This document shows positions 44,570 to 53,394 of a stretch of 64,000 nt of DNA, in pieces. The notes below the pieces were generated by a model. The model saw nothing but the letters and a program-made list of their open reading frames with translations. It was not told the origin of the DNA and did not search any database. A program made the translations under genes and the position numbers. The stretch is from Bacteroidota bacterium (lineage in GTDB: Bacteria; Bacteroidota; Ignavibacteria; UBA10030; SZUA-254), in the NCBI GenBank assembly GCA_036522515.1, contig DATDFQ010000056.1, positions 124,001-188,000 of the forward strand, read 5' to 3'. Numbering within the stretch: the first letter of the stretch is position 1; the number at the start of each line of letters is the position of its first letter.

Positions 44570-45928
44570 ATGCCTGAGTTTCGAATTGAGGGTGTGTCGA
44601 CAATAGGCAAGACGGTTCAGGGTATCATTGAGGCCGAGAACGCGCGCGCGGCGAAGGTCAAGGCGCAGCAGATGGCGACTCAGCGGAAATTCAAGATCAT
44701 CCGTATCCTGCCCCGAACGACGTTCCTCTATAAAGTACAGCGGGGCGGCGAGAAGCCGGTCCTCGGAGAACAGAAGGCGTTCACCAAGGAAGAGGTTCAG
44801 GACGCCCTCTCCAAGATGGGGTTCCGCGTCCTCAGCGTCAAGAAAAAACTCTTCGACGTCAAGCTCAAACCCCCGACCGCGGAGATCGTCACGTTCGTGC
44901 GCGTCAGCGCGGATCTGATCCGGCAGAAGCTGCCGTACAACGAGATCCTGCAGCTCATGGTCAACGACATTTCCAACAAAGTCTTGCGGGACAGCATCCG
45001 CGAAATCAACAACGAGTTGAAACAGGGGAAGGACAGCGAGAAGGTCTTCATCAAACAGGAAGCGATTCTCGGCCGGTTCACCGCGCACATGCTCGGCCTC
45101 GCTTCCAAGAGCGGAAACATGGCCGAGATTTACGACAGTACCGCGAAATTTCTGGAGCGGCGCGCAGAATTCAAGAAAAACCTCAAGAGCGCGCTCATCA
45201 TGCCGATCGTGACATTGATCGCGCTGTTCGGCGCGTGCCTCTACTACGTCGGATTCATCTTCCCGGGCATGGCCGAGGTCTTCGTCCGCCTCAAGATCGA
45301 TATGAGACAGTTCCCGATGACGTATGCGACGTTGCAGATGAGCGGATTCCTGCAGAACAATTATGTGATCATCCTGGTGGCGACCCTGGTGCCGACGCTC
45401 CTGGCGGTTCGGTTCTTTTCGACGGAGCGCGGAAAATTCATCCGGGACAAGTACATCTGGAAAATCCCGGTGGTCGGCTCGCTGTTGCACAAAACGGCGA
45501 TCGAGATATTCTGCCGCGTGTTTTATGCGCTCTATAGCGGCGCCGGCGAAAACATCGACGTGATCAAGATGGCTTCCGAAGCCTGCGGAAACAAGTACAT
45601 GGAACATCAAATCAAAACCGTTGCGGTTCCCATGATGGTCGAGAAGGGCGCCGGGATCACCGAGGCGTTCGAGGCCTCCGGGGTCTTCACCAAGACCGCC
45701 ATCTCCCGGCTTCACTCCGGCGCGGAAACCGGCACGGTGAAGCATACCGCGCTCCAGCTCGCCGAGTACTATGAAAAGGAAACGACCTACAAGATGCGGA
45801 ATGCGATCGATTTCATCCAGCTCTGGATCAGCTTGATCATCATGGTGGTCCTGACGCTGTTGACGCTCGTTTCTTCGGAAACGGCGACGTTCCACCCGAG
45901 CACGAATCCCGGCGCGGGCGGAAGCTAA
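44570..45928 (+). CDS. pilC: Type IV pilus inner-membrane platform protein (PilC/GspF)
   Basis: 452 residues. An N-terminal domain of about 110 residues (MPEFRIEGVSTIGKTVQGII) precedes two T2SF repeats, one near 115-235 and one near 315-440. Helices lie at about 205-230 (ALIMPIVTLIALFGACLYYV), 265-285 and 420-445. LASKSGNMAEIYDSTAKFLE and LHSGAETGTVKHTALQLAEY are the paired G-x-G-type T2SF motifs. It is slightly longer than the usual 400 residues. It forms the rotor-like platform on which PilB acts. A single base separates it from pilB. Confidence 0.93.
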   Translation: MPEFRIEGVSTIGKTVQGIIEAENARAAKVKAQQMATQRKFKIIRILPRTTFLYKVQRGGEKPVLGEQKAFTKEEVQDALSKMGFRVLSVKKKLFDVKLKPPTAEIVTFVRVSADLIRQKLPYNEILQLMVNDISNKVLRDSIREINNELKQGKDSEKVFIKQEAILGRFTAHMLGLASKSGNMAEIYDSTAKFLERRAEFKKNLKSALIMPIVTLIALFGACLYYVGFIFPGMAEVFVRLKIDMRQFPMTYATLQMSGFLQNNYVIILVATLVPTLLAVRFFSTERGKFIRDKYIWKIPVVGSLLHKTAIEIFCRVFYALYSGAGENIDVIKMASEACGNKYMEHQIKTVAVPMMVEKGAGITEAFEASGVFTKTAISRLHSGAETGTVKHTALQLAEYYEKETTYKMRNAIDFIQLWISLIIMVVLTLLTLVSSETATFHPSTNPGAGGS

Positions 45929-45929
45929 G

Positions 45930-47813
45930 ATGCCGGTCAAAGGTTCAGAACCCGCGAAGCGGGACGCCGAAGGTGCGGCCGATTCAGGCCGCGCCGGCGG
46001 AGGAACAAATCCCCAACGAGTCGGAATGCCCGACGTAGATATCACCGATAAAATCGGGTACACGCTGCTCAAGAAGGGCATCGTGGATTACGAGACGCTG
46101 GAGAAATCCCTCCACGTCAGGGAAACCGAGGACAAAAAGACCCGGCGGAATCTCGGCCAGATTCTCGTCAGGGATTTCAATGTCGATCACGACGCGGTCT
46201 TCCGCGAGGTGGCCTCGCTCTACGCGTTCCGGGAAATAATCATCGACGATGAGACCCTGACTTCCGAGCGGATTGATTTCATCAAGCGCTTCATCGACCC
46301 GCTCCCCGACTACTATAAAGACCTCCTGATCCACACGAAAGTTCTCCCGCTCCGGTTCGACGAAAAACAGCCCGACAAGCTGATCCTCGTCGCGTGCGAT
46401 CCAACGGACCGCAACATCCCCGCCATCGCGAGGGAGTTCCCGGTCAAGAAATATGAGGTCTGTTACTGCCGGTTGAAGGACCTCCAGGGATTGATGGAGC
46501 AGGTGATCCAGGTCGAGAACGAATTCCTGAAACTCCTCGCCAACGCCGACGTCGACATCACCTCGCCCGACGACGAGTCCATCCTGGACGAGGAAGCCCT
46601 CGAAAACGAAATCAGCAAGAGCGCCCTCGTCAACCTCGTGGAGGGAATCCTCGTGGAGGCGGTCAGGCAGGGTTCGAGCGATATACACATCATCGGCAAG
46701 GAGGGAAACCGCACCGAGTTTTATTTCCGTCTGGACGGCAGCCTCCGCCAGTGGTACGTTCAGGAAAACACGATGCCCGAGGCGATCGCGGCGGTCGTGA
46801 AGGACCGTTCGAAAAACGTCGACCGGTTCGAACGGGAAACGACGCAGGACGGATTCATCCAGAGGATGATCGACGGGTACCAGATCCGGTTCCGCGTTTC
46901 GATCATGCCGATCGTCGGCGTGGACATCAAGCACAAGTTCGAAAGCATCGTCATCCGCGTTCTCGACAACCGGAAGGTGATCACCGACCTCAACAAGCTG
47001 GGTCTGCAGGGTCCGGCAAAGGACTACTTCTACAAGGCGATATCGAAGCCGCAGGGGATCGTCATCCTCACCGGTCCCACGGGAAGCGGAAAGAGCACCA
47101 CGCTGATCGCGGCGCTTCACCAGGTGGTCGATCCGACGGTGAACGTGCTGACGGTCGAGGAGCCTGTGGAATACATCATCAAGGGCGCGCGCCAGCTGAA
47201 GATCGGTCCGAAAATGGATTTCGATCAGGCGATCAGGGGAATTTTGCGTCACGATCCCGATATTGTGCTCGTGGGTGAAATGCGCGATAAGATCACGGCA
47301 GAAATCGCCATCAAGCTCGCGAACACGGGACATCTCACCTTTTCGACGCTTCACACAAACGACGCTCCGAGCGCTGTGACGAGGTTGTACAAGATGGGTG
47401 TCGAGCCGTTCCTCATCGCCTATGCCATCAACATCGTCGTCGCCCAGCGGCTGATCCGGACCCTCTGCGGCCTCTGCAAGCGTCCGATGAAACTGACGGA
47501 CAAGGATATCGAGATTTACCAGAAGTTCGGGTTTACCGATCAGATGCTGCAGCAAGGGACCTTCTTCGAGCCGGTCGGGTGCGACAAGTGCGACCAGGGC
47601 TGGAAAGGACGCGCGGCCATCCACGAGGCATTGTATTTTAGCAGGGATATCCAGCAGATCATCGTCCGTTCAGGCCAGGAAATCGACGAAAACGCCATCC
47701 GCCAGCAGGCGATGAAAGACGGCATGTGGACCTTGCGGCGCTCCGGTATGGAACGGATGATGCAGGGAGTCACGACGCTCGAAGAGATCGTCTCCACTAC
47801 GATCGAAGAATAG
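45930..47813 (+). CDS. pilB: Type IV pilus assembly ATPase (PilB/GspE)
   Basis: 627 residues. The N-terminal 215 residues contain a GspE-N/MshEN-like domain (LGQILVRDFNVDHDAVFREV). The ATPase core has Walker A GPTGSGKST (382-390), an Asp box near LTVEEPVEY, Walker B DIVLVGEMRD (from 444) and a His box TFSTLHTNDA. A zinc-binding tetracysteine (Cys513, 516, 551, 554; CGLC...CDKC) is the PilB/GspE signature. It powers pilus extension with PilC. An internal acidic insert follows FLKLLANADVDITSPDDES. Confidence 0.95.
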   Translation: MPVKGSEPAKRDAEGAADSGRAGGGTNPQRVGMPDVDITDKIGYTLLKKGIVDYETLEKSLHVRETEDKKTRRNLGQILVRDFNVDHDAVFREVASLYAFREIIIDDETLTSERIDFIKRFIDPLPDYYKDLLIHTKVLPLRFDEKQPDKLILVACDPTDRNIPAIAREFPVKKYEVCYCRLKDLQGLMEQVIQVENEFLKLLANADVDITSPDDESILDEEALENEISKSALVNLVEGILVEAVRQGSSDIHIIGKEGNRTEFYFRLDGSLRQWYVQENTMPEAIAAVVKDRSKNVDRFERETTQDGFIQRMIDGYQIRFRVSIMPIVGVDIKHKFESIVIRVLDNRKVITDLNKLGLQGPAKDYFYKAISKPQGIVILTGPTGSGKSTTLIAALHQVVDPTVNVLTVEEPVEYIIKGARQLKIGPKMDFDQAIRGILRHDPDIVLVGEMRDKITAEIAIKLANTGHLTFSTLHTNDAPSAVTRLYKMGVEPFLIAYAINIVVAQRLIRTLCGLCKRPMKLTDKDIEIYQKFGFTDQMLQQGTFFEPVGCDKCDQGWKGRAAIHEALYFSRDIQQIIVRSGQEIDENAIRQQAMKDGMWTLRRSGMERMMQGVTTLEEIVSTTIEE

Positions 47814-47985
47814 CCCACAGAATCGCGCTTCAGCGCGTTTCATTTCCACCCCCCGGAATTCCTCCGTTTTCGCCTTCAACCGGAGGCGTTTTCGCAACTA
47901 CCCCCCCAGGGGTTGACCGCCCTCACATAACCCGTTGCGGCATTGGCCATCCTGTCGTAGATTGAAGCCAACACTTTGGAAATCT

Positions 47986-48570
47986 ATGAACACTGGTCAA
48001 ATGCTGTTGGTCCTGGGGGCGTTGATGCTTCTCTCGCTTGTCGCGCTCACCATCAATTCCATGCTCGTCAATAAGACGGCCACCATGCTTGAAGTGGAGG
48101 CCCATCTCGACGCCGTCTCGCTCGGTCAATCGATGCTGGACGAGATCCTCACGCAGGCGTACGACCAGGCCGTTGCGAACGGGGCGAAGGTCTTCGACTC
48201 GACCGGTTTCACCGCCACCGGAAGTTTCGGGCCGAACGGAACGGAAGCGACCAATGTCCCGTTGCCGGAACCGCCGGATACCGCGACTCCGTTCAAGTCG
48301 CTCAAGTATTATAACGACGTGGACGATTACAACGGATACAAGCGTCTTGCCTTTACGAGTGCCATGGGGACGTTCAGCATCATCGATAGCGTCTACTATG
48401 TCACCGAATTGGATCCGAGCGTGAAATCGACCCCGCAGACATTCTTTAAGAAAGTGGTGGTCACGATACGGCACCCGAACATGTATCCGTCTTCGGTTCC
48501 GTACAACCAATGGACGGGGAAGTATTACTTGCAGGTTACGGACGTGGCCGTGTACCGGCGATATTTTTGA
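47986..48570 (+). CDS. Minor pilin-like protein, PilV-type
   Basis: 194 residues from ATG 47986; the frame is open upstream but the extra residues are basic and unconserved. MNTGQMLLVLGALMLLSLVA gives one N-terminal helix with no basic leader and no Glu+5. The following MLEVEAHLDAVSLGQSMLDE recalls the LAQSLLDE helix of PilV-like minor pilins. The globular part is unremarkable. It is first of three minor-pilin-like genes between pilB and the second ATPase gene, matching the usual V-W-X order. Confidence 0.7.
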   Translation: MNTGQMLLVLGALMLLSLVALTINSMLVNKTATMLEVEAHLDAVSLGQSMLDEILTQAYDQAVANGAKVFDSTGFTATGSFGPNGTEATNVPLPEPPDTATPFKSLKYYNDVDDYNGYKRLAFTSAMGTFSIIDSVYYVTELDPSVKSTPQTFFKKVVVTIRHPNMYPSSVPYNQWTGKYYLQVTDVAVYRRYF

Positions 48571-48636
48571 CCGCTTGATTTTTTTTCGAAGAGAGGGATT
48601 GCTTTTTGTGAACCGTGGAAAACGTGAGGTGAACAG

Positions 48637-49218
48637 ATGTCAGTATTGATGGATATTATCGGGTCGATCGTCCTTGTCGGCATGCTCATGCTGATGGTCA
48701 TGGGTATCAACATCAACATGAGTAACGAGACTTACAAGGGCTTAACGGATCTGAATCTTCAGACTCAATCGATTCAGCTCGCCCGGATTCTGGAGTTCGA
48801 TCTGTATAAAGCCGGCTACGCCGTCTCAAAGCCGGGAGCCATCGCATTCGCGGACACTTCGAAAATAAAATTCTATACGAACCTGTTTAACATCGCCGGC
48901 AGGCGGGATAGCATCGAGTACGATCTCGGAGGGCTGGTGACCTCTTCACCGAATCCGGCGGACAAGTCGCTGTACCGCTTTGAGAACACGACAAAGGTGT
49001 TCATCAATTTCAGCGTCACCAGGTTCGTCCTGTCGTACTATAATTCGAGAGACTCGCTCCTGGCAGCGCCCGTCACGGGCAGCAATTTGGACAGCATCAA
49101 GGCGATCCGGGTCTACCTGACGCTCCAGAGCCCGACGCCGTTCGACACGACGCGGTCGGGTGGATCGAGCTATGTGTCCACGTATTATCAAAAACGGATC
49201 TATCCAAGAAACCTCTAA
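48637..49218 (+). CDS. Minor pilin-like protein, PilW-type
   Basis: 193 residues with GAGGTGA before the ATG. MDIIGSIVLVGMLMLMVMGI is an N-terminal helix followed by TQSIQLARILEFDLYKAGY, which closely resembles the LA..LE.DLR.AGY motif of PilW-like proteins. There is no prepilin cleavage site of the G-F-x-x-x-E kind. It probably takes part in a pilus-tip priming complex; that is inferred from motif and position. Confidence 0.72.
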   Translation: MSVLMDIIGSIVLVGMLMLMVMGININMSNETYKGLTDLNLQTQSIQLARILEFDLYKAGYAVSKPGAIAFADTSKIKFYTNLFNIAGRRDSIEYDLGGLVTSSPNPADKSLYRFENTTKVFINFSVTRFVLSYYNSRDSLLAAPVTGSNLDSIKAIRVYLTLQSPTPFDTTRSGGSSYVSTYYQKRIYPRNL

Positions 49219-49233
49219 TCGGGGGAAGCAGAC

Positions 49234-50268
49234 ATGGGAAGACTAGCGATCGTGATTGTTCTCGGGCTATCGATGACGGTGGGGATCGTCGGGTACACGC
49301 TCAACCAATCGAATAGAGGGTTGACGGAGAATGTGGCGGGATTCGACAAGTATGCGAATGCGCGAAATATTGCGCATACCGGTGTCAACATGATGCTCCG
49401 TGCGCTCGACAGGAATGACACCTCGATCATCGGTCCGATGAACCGCCTCGGGACTCCGATGATGGTCGTGAACGTAATGTCAGGGGTTTGTTCGGTCAGT
49501 ATAAAACTCGCCAATCCTGCGTTTCTGGACACGGTCGATATCTGGAGTAAATCCAAATATATCGATACGACCCGCACCATGAATGTCCGTCTCAGGCGGC
49601 AGCCCATCCCGTTCCCGATCGTGAACGAGGCGGTAGGTCTTAATGCTACGAATGTCGGATTCAGCATGACCGGAGGCGCTTCCATCGACGGCCATAACCA
49701 CGATATCGCCGGGAACCTCCTCGCGCCGAGTAGCAACGACAAGCCAGGGGTTGGAGTCATCACCCCCGGGGATACATCAAAGGTTCTCACCTACAGCAAC
49801 AAAATCGATGGGACGGTGGACGTGGTGCGCGATAGCACCATGACCGACCCTTCGCAGTTCGTCGGCGATTACATAAATGCAGCAGACTATACGTTTACCA
49901 GCGGTTCCTACGGCAGCAATATGACATGGGGGTCGGTGAATACGCCCGCGGTCGTTTATTGCACCGGGGCGGTCAACTTCCAGGGAAATATCGAAGGTTG
50001 GGGAATTCTGGTCGTTTCGGGAAAGATTTCAATGTCCGGGACATTCGTCTTTCACGGACTCCTCATCGCCTATAACGACGCTACGATTGATCTCCAGTTC
50101 GGTACCGGCACCCCGACGGTGGTTGGCGGTGTGCTCATGGGAGGATCAAGCGGCAGCCAGTTCACCATGAAGGGGAGCAGTAACGTCAGCTACAGCAAGG
50201 ATGCCCTCGAATTGGCCAAATACATTAATAAACTGCAGGCTTACAGGGTTATGTACTGGTATGAGTAA
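49234..50268 (+). CDS. Minor pilin-like protein, PilX-type
   Basis: 344 residues. MGRLAIVIVLGLSMTVGIVG is the membrane helix; KYANARNIAHTGVNMMLRAL matches the A..A..G...AL helix of PilX N-termini. The C-terminal 150 residues look like a right-handed beta-structure with repeated short strands (WGILVVSGKISMSGTFVFHG), as in PilX-like tip proteins. No canonical leader is present. Its stop is followed by a terminator, closing the pilC operon. Confidence 0.72.
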   Translation: MGRLAIVIVLGLSMTVGIVGYTLNQSNRGLTENVAGFDKYANARNIAHTGVNMMLRALDRNDTSIIGPMNRLGTPMMVVNVMSGVCSVSIKLANPAFLDTVDIWSKSKYIDTTRTMNVRLRRQPIPFPIVNEAVGLNATNVGFSMTGGASIDGHNHDIAGNLLAPSSNDKPGVGVITPGDTSKVLTYSNKIDGTVDVVRDSTMTDPSQFVGDYINAADYTFTSGSYGSNMTWGSVNTPAVVYCTGAVNFQGNIEGWGILVVSGKISMSGTFVFHGLLIAYNDATIDLQFGTGTPTVVGGVLMGGSSGSQFTMKGSSNVSYSKDALELAKYINKLQAYRVMYWYE

Positions 50269-50310
50269 ATCCGGATCGTAAGCCCTGAGCGCCTGCTTCC
50301 GAAGCAGGAA

Positions 50311-50354
50311 AAATGCCCTGAATACCGAAAAAACCTTATCCAGGGCATTTTTTT
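50311..50354 (+). terminator. Rho-independent terminator closing the pilC operon
   Basis: ATGCCCTG (50313-50320) pairs with CAGGGCAT (50341-50348), followed by seven T. A smaller hairpin CCTGCTTCCGAAGCAGG lies just upstream. Confidence 0.88.
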
Positions 50355-50404
50355 GGGCTTTTGTGTCCCTTGGCACACGTTTTACCCTTTTTTGGGTCGG
50401 GCTA

Positions 50405-50433
50405 TTGACAAGGGCGTAATTTTTGCCTATATT
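50405..50433 (+). promoter_or_regulatory. Sigma-70-type promoter for the pilT operon
   Basis: TTGACA (50405-50410), 17-bp spacer and TATATT (50428-50433). This is the best sigma-70 match in the window and lies about 80 bp before the start codon. Confidence 0.7.
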
Positions 50434-50512
50434 CGACACGCTGTTAACAAGAAGGTAATATAAGATATCTAAAGGATAACTTTAAATCATTGCCTGAACG
50501 AGAAAATCGCGA

Positions 50513-51742
50513 ATGGAAGAAGCAATCTCCATACTGAGAGAAATTGTCCGCAACATCCCGGAGACGGCTTACGGGGTGGAACGACAGATGCTGATCGGGG
50601 ACCTGGCGACAAGGGAATCGCAGGAAGAGCGCACCCTGATCAAGCGGATGTTCGACGGATTTCTCCTGCGGATGTCCGAAATAACGGCCTCGGACATCGA
50701 CCTCGGGGGCACCGGGACCCGGGGCCAGATATGGTACAGGATCCATGGCGTGAAGAAGCCCGATCCCTCGCTTCCAGCCCTCACGTTCGACGAGGTCAAC
50801 GTGCTTATCCAGAGCATCATGCTGGAACGGCAGCGCCAGTACCTCTACGAAAACAGGAATCTCGATTTCTCCTATTCGATCGTCCAGGGCGAGAACTATT
50901 ACCGTTTCCGCGCCGACGCCTATTTCGACCTCGATCAGCTCGGCCTCAACATGCGTGCGATCAACAACGCGGTGAGGCCCTACAAGAGTCTCGAACTGCA
51001 TCCCAACGTCACCCGGATCGTCAGCCTCGCCCACACGAAGGAAGGCCTCATTCTCGTCACCGGGATCACCGGTTCGGGCAAGAGCTCGACGCTCGACAGC
51101 ATTCTCGATCTGAACAACCACTCGATTGACGCCCATTGCGTGATCATCGCGTCGCCGGTCGAATTCGTGCACAAACCCGACCGCTGCATCATCCGGCACC
51201 GGGAAGTCGGGCGCGACGTGCTTTCTTTTAAGGAGGGCGCCGTCCAGTCCCTCCGCCAGGATCCCGACATCATCATCATCGGCGAGTTGCGCGACCCGGA
51301 CACGATCCTTACCGCGCTGGAAATCACCGATAGCGGTCACAAGGTGTTCTCGACGCTTCACACCTCTTCCGCGGTGGAAAGCATCGACCGTATCATCGGA
51401 GAAATTCCCCCGATCGAACAGGAACGCGTGAGGAACCGGCTGGCGGACGTGATCGTGGCGGTGATCTCCCAGAAGCTGATCCCGAGCCTCGACAAGCGCC
51501 GCGTCCTCGCGAAGGAAGTCATGATCGCGACTCCGTCGGTGAAGGCGGCGATCAAGAACAACAACACCGGGGAAATTTATCAGATGATGTCGGAATCGTC
51601 CGAGCAGGGCATGACGACGATGGAGCAGGACCTGAAACGCCTGTATCTGGCGAAACGCATTTCGCTCGAGACGGCGATGAATTTCGCGAACAACAAGAGG
51701 AGGCTGCAGCAGATTCTGAACCTTGTTCCGCAGGGAAATTGA
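50513..51742 (+). CDS. pilT: PilT-type pilus ATPase
   Basis: 409 residues. Walker A GITGSGKSS (184-192), an Asp/Glu region IIASPVEFVH, Walker B DIIIIGELRDPDT, and a His box VFSTLHTSSAVE identify a pilus secretion ATPase without the zinc tetracysteine. The C-terminal VMIATPSVKAAIKNNN and EQGMTTMEQDLKRLY correspond to the AIRNLIRE and GMQTMDQSL regions of PilT. It should power retraction. It opens the operon with the alignment complex and secretin rather than standing alone. Confidence 0.9.
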   Translation: MEEAISILREIVRNIPETAYGVERQMLIGDLATRESQEERTLIKRMFDGFLLRMSEITASDIDLGGTGTRGQIWYRIHGVKKPDPSLPALTFDEVNVLIQSIMLERQRQYLYENRNLDFSYSIVQGENYYRFRADAYFDLDQLGLNMRAINNAVRPYKSLELHPNVTRIVSLAHTKEGLILVTGITGSGKSSTLDSILDLNNHSIDAHCVIIASPVEFVHKPDRCIIRHREVGRDVLSFKEGAVQSLRQDPDIIIIGELRDPDTILTALEITDSGHKVFSTLHTSSAVESIDRIIGEIPPIEQERVRNRLADVIVAVISQKLIPSLDKRRVLAKEVMIATPSVKAAIKNNNTGEIYQMMSESSEQGMTTMEQDLKRLYLAKRISLETAMNFANNKRRLQQILNLVPQGN

Positions 51743-51773
51743 TTTCTGATTATTCACAAGGATAAGCACATCT

Positions 51774-53357
51774 ATGGCGTCACTGAGGGGAAATAGAAAT
51801 AGTGCCATCGGGCTGTTTGTGGACGGCCTGGAACTCAAATTTGCGAAGCTCTCTCTCAAGCGCGGGACCGTTGTGCTGGATGAAGTCCAAACCGCGCAGC
51901 TTGCGACCAAGCTCGAGGAACGTCATACCGCGACCGCAGAGCTCGACACGCTCGGGGAATCGATGGACACCTTCGCTCTTCCCTCCAGCGGAGAAGGGGG
52001 CGAAACCCTTGCCATCGACAACAACAGCGTGCTCGTCGGGCTCCTCTCGAAGTACCCGGCCGCAAGTTACGTTTTGGGATATGCGATCTCCGAGCCGAGC
52101 ATCTATTATCATGTGCTCGAGAGCGACTTCGGGCTCGCCGGAAAGAAACTGAAACAACGGGCGGTCGACGAGCTGAGGAACGTCCGGGCGGTGCAGCCGT
52201 CGCTCGATTCGATCGATTTCTTCCATTCCGCCGAAAAGAATCTTGTCTGCGTTGTGCGCGAAAACGGCGCGACGATGCTCAATACCCTCCAGGATATCAA
52301 GCCCTTCCTCGGGAAGCGGCTTCCGCGCATCGCGCTGATCGAGATCGCCGATGTCGCCTTGATGAACCTTGCGCGCGCCAACTACGGGTTTGCCGCCGAC
52401 GAAATCACGACGATCGTGTACGTCGGGGTCGAGTTCACGCGCCTGATCTTCATGAGGGGTTCGGAGTTCTTCCATTTTGCGCCGTTGCTCGGCGAGGGCC
52501 ACGATTCCCCGAACATCCAGAACACGATCTACAGCCGCCTGCTTCTCGAGCAGGATAACATGGGCATTCCCCGCATCGACAAGATCCTCCTGGCGGGGGA
52601 GAGCCGGCGGATCGATCTCGATAAGTTCATCCGGGAACAACTGCCGGAGGTCGACGTCCAGTACATGCGGGTTCCGTATCTCGATACGACCAGCTTGTCG
52701 GCCGAAATGCAGGAACAGATCCCGGAGTATGCCGTCGCGATCGCCACGGCGTGGAAACTCCTCGATGACGATCATCCGGGGTTCTATCCGGTCAACCTCC
52801 TGCCGGAATCGGTCCGCGAGGGGCAACGGACGTTTAAGCTTGCGTGGCACGGCCAGATACTTCTCGCCCTGGTGTTTCTGAGCACCTTCTATTTCACGTC
52901 CCAGTACGGCACGGTGCAGAAGGAGGTGTCGACCCGGAAGGCCACGCTGAGCCAGCTGCAGGACAAGGTGGCTGAGAACGAAAAGCTGAAAGTCGCAATC
53001 GCCAGCCTGAACGAACAAATCGGCAGGTATAACACCGCGCTCGCCGTTTACGACTCGCTTGTCCCGGGAAGCGACCGTTGGAACAGGATGCTTGCCCAGC
53101 TGACGAAGGGTGTCGAAGACCTGGGAGCGGTCTGGATCACGGAAGTCAAGTCTCTCGGCGCCGGAGCGATGAGCATTACGGGGTTCACCCTCTACCGCGC
53201 GCGCATTCCCAGGATCGCGGCCCTGTTCGATAACGCGACCCTCACGAAGGTGGAAGTGAAGGAGATTCGGGAAAAATCGCCTTCGGTCTACAGCTTCATC
53301 ATCTCGGTTCCGCCGCAGCAGGAAAAAACGCCGCCGGCGGCTGGCGGCACTCAGTAA
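51774..53357 (+). CDS. PilM-PilN fusion protein of the pilus alignment complex
   Basis: 527 residues. The N-terminal 345 resemble the actin-like PilM (SAIGLFVDGLELKFAKLSL, TTIVYVGVEFTRLIFMRG, IDKILLAGESRRID, EYAVAIATAWKLL). A VNLLPESVR motif, the conserved start of PilN, comes next, then a helix at about 357-378, a coiled coil (LSQLQDKVAENEKLKVAIAS) and a PilN-like ferredoxin fold. In most species these are two genes bound through the PilN peptide; here they are covalent, like GspL in type II secretion. It links the cytoplasmic platform to PilO. Confidence 0.87.
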   Translation: MASLRGNRNSAIGLFVDGLELKFAKLSLKRGTVVLDEVQTAQLATKLEERHTATAELDTLGESMDTFALPSSGEGGETLAIDNNSVLVGLLSKYPAASYVLGYAISEPSIYYHVLESDFGLAGKKLKQRAVDELRNVRAVQPSLDSIDFFHSAEKNLVCVVRENGATMLNTLQDIKPFLGKRLPRIALIEIADVALMNLARANYGFAADEITTIVYVGVEFTRLIFMRGSEFFHFAPLLGEGHDSPNIQNTIYSRLLLEQDNMGIPRIDKILLAGESRRIDLDKFIREQLPEVDVQYMRVPYLDTTSLSAEMQEQIPEYAVAIATAWKLLDDDHPGFYPVNLLPESVREGQRTFKLAWHGQILLALVFLSTFYFTSQYGTVQKEVSTRKATLSQLQDKVAENEKLKVAIASLNEQIGRYNTALAVYDSLVPGSDRWNRMLAQLTKGVEDLGAVWITEVKSLGAGAMSITGFTLYRARIPRIAALFDNATLTKVEVKEIREKSPSVYSFIISVPPQQEKTPPAAGGTQ

Positions 53358-53394
53358 CAGCAATGGAACTGATTCCAATAAACCGGAGATAAAC

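Noticed and set aside
44438..47624. Two ~546-codon minus-strand frames opposite pilC and pilB
   Set aside because: The plus strand encodes PilC and PilB with complete motifs; the antisense frames are shadows rich in Asp, Arg and His.
50444..53378. Long minus-strand frames opposite pilT and pilMN
   Set aside because: Codon-bias shadows without recognisable domains.
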